Origin: Nostoc mirabile CHAB5784
GTDB lineage: Bacteria > Cyanobacteriota > Cyanobacteriia > Cyanobacteriales > Nostocaceae
DNA: 64,000 nt
Direction: 5' to 3'
Assembly (NCBI RefSeq): GCF_020829645.1
Contig: NZ_JAIVFS010000009.1
Coordinates: forward strand, 62,001 to 126,000
Below are positions 62,664-64,000 of the stretch, in pieces. A program made the position numbers and the translations under genes. Numbering within the stretch: the stretch's first letter is position 1; the number at the start of each line of letters is the position of its first letter. Below the pieces are notes generated by a model, which saw only the letters and a list, made by a program, of their open reading frames with translations, did not search any database and was not told where the DNA came from.

Positions 62664-63955
62664 AAACTACTATTGGAGATCAAAAAAATTCTCTCAATTA
62701 CCCTCCTTCCAGGGGAATTGTTTTAGTCGTTGACGATAACCCTGCCAATTTACAAGTTTTATCCAGCTTTTTGGATCAGTCTAGCTTTGAAGTTTGGGCC
62801 GCACGCAGTGGTGAGAAAGCCCTTCAGCGATTAGAAAATGATGATTTACCTGATTTAATCTTGCTGGATGTAATGATGCCCGGTATAGATGGTTTTGAAA
62901 CCTGTAAACAGCTAAAAAGCAATCCTCGTGTCCAAGATATTCCGGTCATTTTTATGACAGCCCTCTCAGGAACTGCTGATAAAATCAAAGGTTTGCAATT
63001 GGGAGCCGTAGACTACATTACCAAACCTTTTCAGCATGAAGAAGTCTTAGTACGGATCGAAAATCATCTAAAGCTGAGAAAGTTGACGAAAACCTTAATC
63101 GCTAAAAACGCCGAATTAGAACAGACTCAAACTCAACTGATTCAAACAGAAAAGGTAGCAGCTTTAGGTCAAATCACAGCAGGAATTGCTCATGAAGTTA
63201 ATAATCCCATCAATTTTATAGCTGGCAACTTAAATTTTGTTGAACAGTATGTACACGAGGTAGTTAGTTTACTGTATCTCTATCAAAAACATCTGCCCGA
63301 TCCACCAGAGGAAATTAAAACCGCAATTAAAAAAAGCGATCTAAACTTTTTGTTAAATGATTTATCTAAAATTATTCAATCCATGCAAGTTGGTACAGAT
63401 CGCGTTACAGAAATTGTGTCATATTTAAACAATTTTTCCCGACACAGAGAAGCTGGGAAAAAACTAGCTAACTTGCATGAAGGGTTAGAAAGTACATTAC
63501 TCATTCTCGGACATCGGTTTAAATATAATGCTCATCAACCAACCATCCAATTAGTCAAAGAATATGGAAGCTTGCCACTTATTGAGTGTTTTGCTGGTGA
63601 AATTAATCAGGTTTTTATGAATTTAATTTGTAATGCGATCGATGCAATTGAAGAAAAATATAAAAATAAGGATATTGAGACAATTTCTCAAAATCCTGGA
63701 GTTATTAAAATTCAAACTGAGGCGATTGGAGAGCAAGTTATTTTAAGAATTGCAGACAATGGCTCAGGTATAAACAACGCAGATAAAACAAAAATATTCG
63801 ATGCTTTTTATACAACAAAATCTGTTGGTAAAGGGACAGGTCTAGGTCTATCTATTGCTTACCAAATTGTGGTGAATAATCATCACGGCAAGCTCACATA
63901 CCATTCCAAGCCAGGTGAAGGCATAGAGTTTATCATTGAACTACCCATCCGATAA
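62660..63955 (+). CDS. Receiver-histidine kinase, partner of the Cache kinase
   Basis: 431 residues. Receiver (VLVVDDNPANLQVL, phosphoacceptor Asp70 in LILLDVMMPGIDGF, ITKPFQHEEVLVRI), then a coiled coil (KTLIAKNAELEQTQTQLIQT), phosphoacceptor helix of the ITAGIAHEVNNPINFI type (His178), and ATPase domain (NLICNAIDAIEEK, IADNGSGINNADK, GTGLGLSIAYQIV). Start ATGA overlaps the stop of the Cache hybrid kinase, so the two are translated together. The likely scheme is phosphotransfer from the membrane kinase onto this receiver, but that is inference. It ends 45 bp before the window edge. Confidence 0.94.
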   Translation: MKTTIGDQKNSLNYPPSRGIVLVVDDNPANLQVLSSFLDQSSFEVWAARSGEKALQRLENDDLPDLILLDVMMPGIDGFETCKQLKSNPRVQDIPVIFMTALSGTADKIKGLQLGAVDYITKPFQHEEVLVRIENHLKLRKLTKTLIAKNAELEQTQTQLIQTEKVAALGQITAGIAHEVNNPINFIAGNLNFVEQYVHEVVSLLYLYQKHLPDPPEEIKTAIKKSDLNFLLNDLSKIIQSMQVGTDRVTEIVSYLNNFSRHREAGKKLANLHEGLESTLLILGHRFKYNAHQPTIQLVKEYGSLPLIECFAGEINQVFMNLICNAIDAIEEKYKNKDIETISQNPGVIKIQTEAIGEQVILRIADNGSGINNADKTKIFDAFYTTKSVGKGTGLGLSIAYQIVVNNHHGKLTYHSKPGEGIEFIIELPIR

Positions 63956-64000
63956 ATGAGAATTTGCAAACCAAATAAAAGAAACATGTAGGGGCACAAT

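Overview
The window is chromosomal DNA of a filamentous, probably heterocyst-forming cyanobacterium of the Nostoc type. The signs are a photosystem I gene (psaD), cyanobacteria-restricted families (DUF2973, DUF2605, DUF4336, the DUF6888/DUF6887 pair, DICT- and GAF/PAS-rich histidine kinases), very frequent GCGATCGC (HIP1) octamers, heptameric tandem repeats such as ATTCGTA, and many small palindromic dispersed repeats between genes. No rRNA, tRNA or CRISPR array was recognised.

Layout. 0-9 kb: a membrane protein, trpE, psaD, a DICT-GAF histidine kinase and a glycogen-debranching-type glucosidase. 9-11.3 kb: a compact minus-strand nuclease/toxin cluster, with a RusA-like resolvase touching a PD-(D/E)XK plus HEPN-like fusion, then a BrnT toxin/antitoxin pair and a 58-aa antitoxin-like gene. 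11.4-14.7 kb: DUF2973, DUF2605 and thrS. 14.7-24.5 kb: a repeat-rich zone with a 21-bp minisatellite, an Rpn-family nuclease, an RMD1/DUF155 protein, a single-domain response regulator, a set of palindromic elements nested inside one another and a truncated universal stress protein. 24.5-32.6 kb: an aldo/keto reductase, a large RTX protein, an inositol-monophosphatase-like enzyme, a solitary TnpB transposon and a ketopantoate-reductase-like enzyme. 33-38.3 kb: two adjacent hybrid histidine kinases, the first with a GAF domain resembling bilin-binding cyanobacteriochromes. 39-47.7 kb: an amino-acid ABC transporter, NUDIX, MazEF, FMN reductase, HigBA, acetamidase, a PD-(D/E)XK-like protein and DUF4336. 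47.8-50.6 kb: the overlapping DUF6888/DUF6887 pair, a GNAT and a dynamin-like/YcjF-like GTPase. 50.7-53.6 kb: a secreted PL7 alginate-lyase-like gene bracketed by two directly repeated blocks that each end in eight 21-bp repeats. 54-64 kb: a hybrid kinase, a rhomboid homologue lacking both catalytic residues, a Ser/Thr kinase with TPRs, and a translationally coupled pair of sensor kinases.

Themes. Signalling dominates: six histidine kinases, one stand-alone receiver and one Ser/Thr kinase. Small toxin-antitoxin modules are frequent. The intergenic DNA has been repeatedly invaded by tiny non-autonomous elements. Four of them share CAATAC-type inverted termini and have 10-bp target duplications readable directly in the sequence (one with a single mismatch). 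A fifth element with different termini also has a perfect 10-bp duplication. Some repeats nest in other repeats, and two lie in frame inside genes (trpE and a hybrid kinase).
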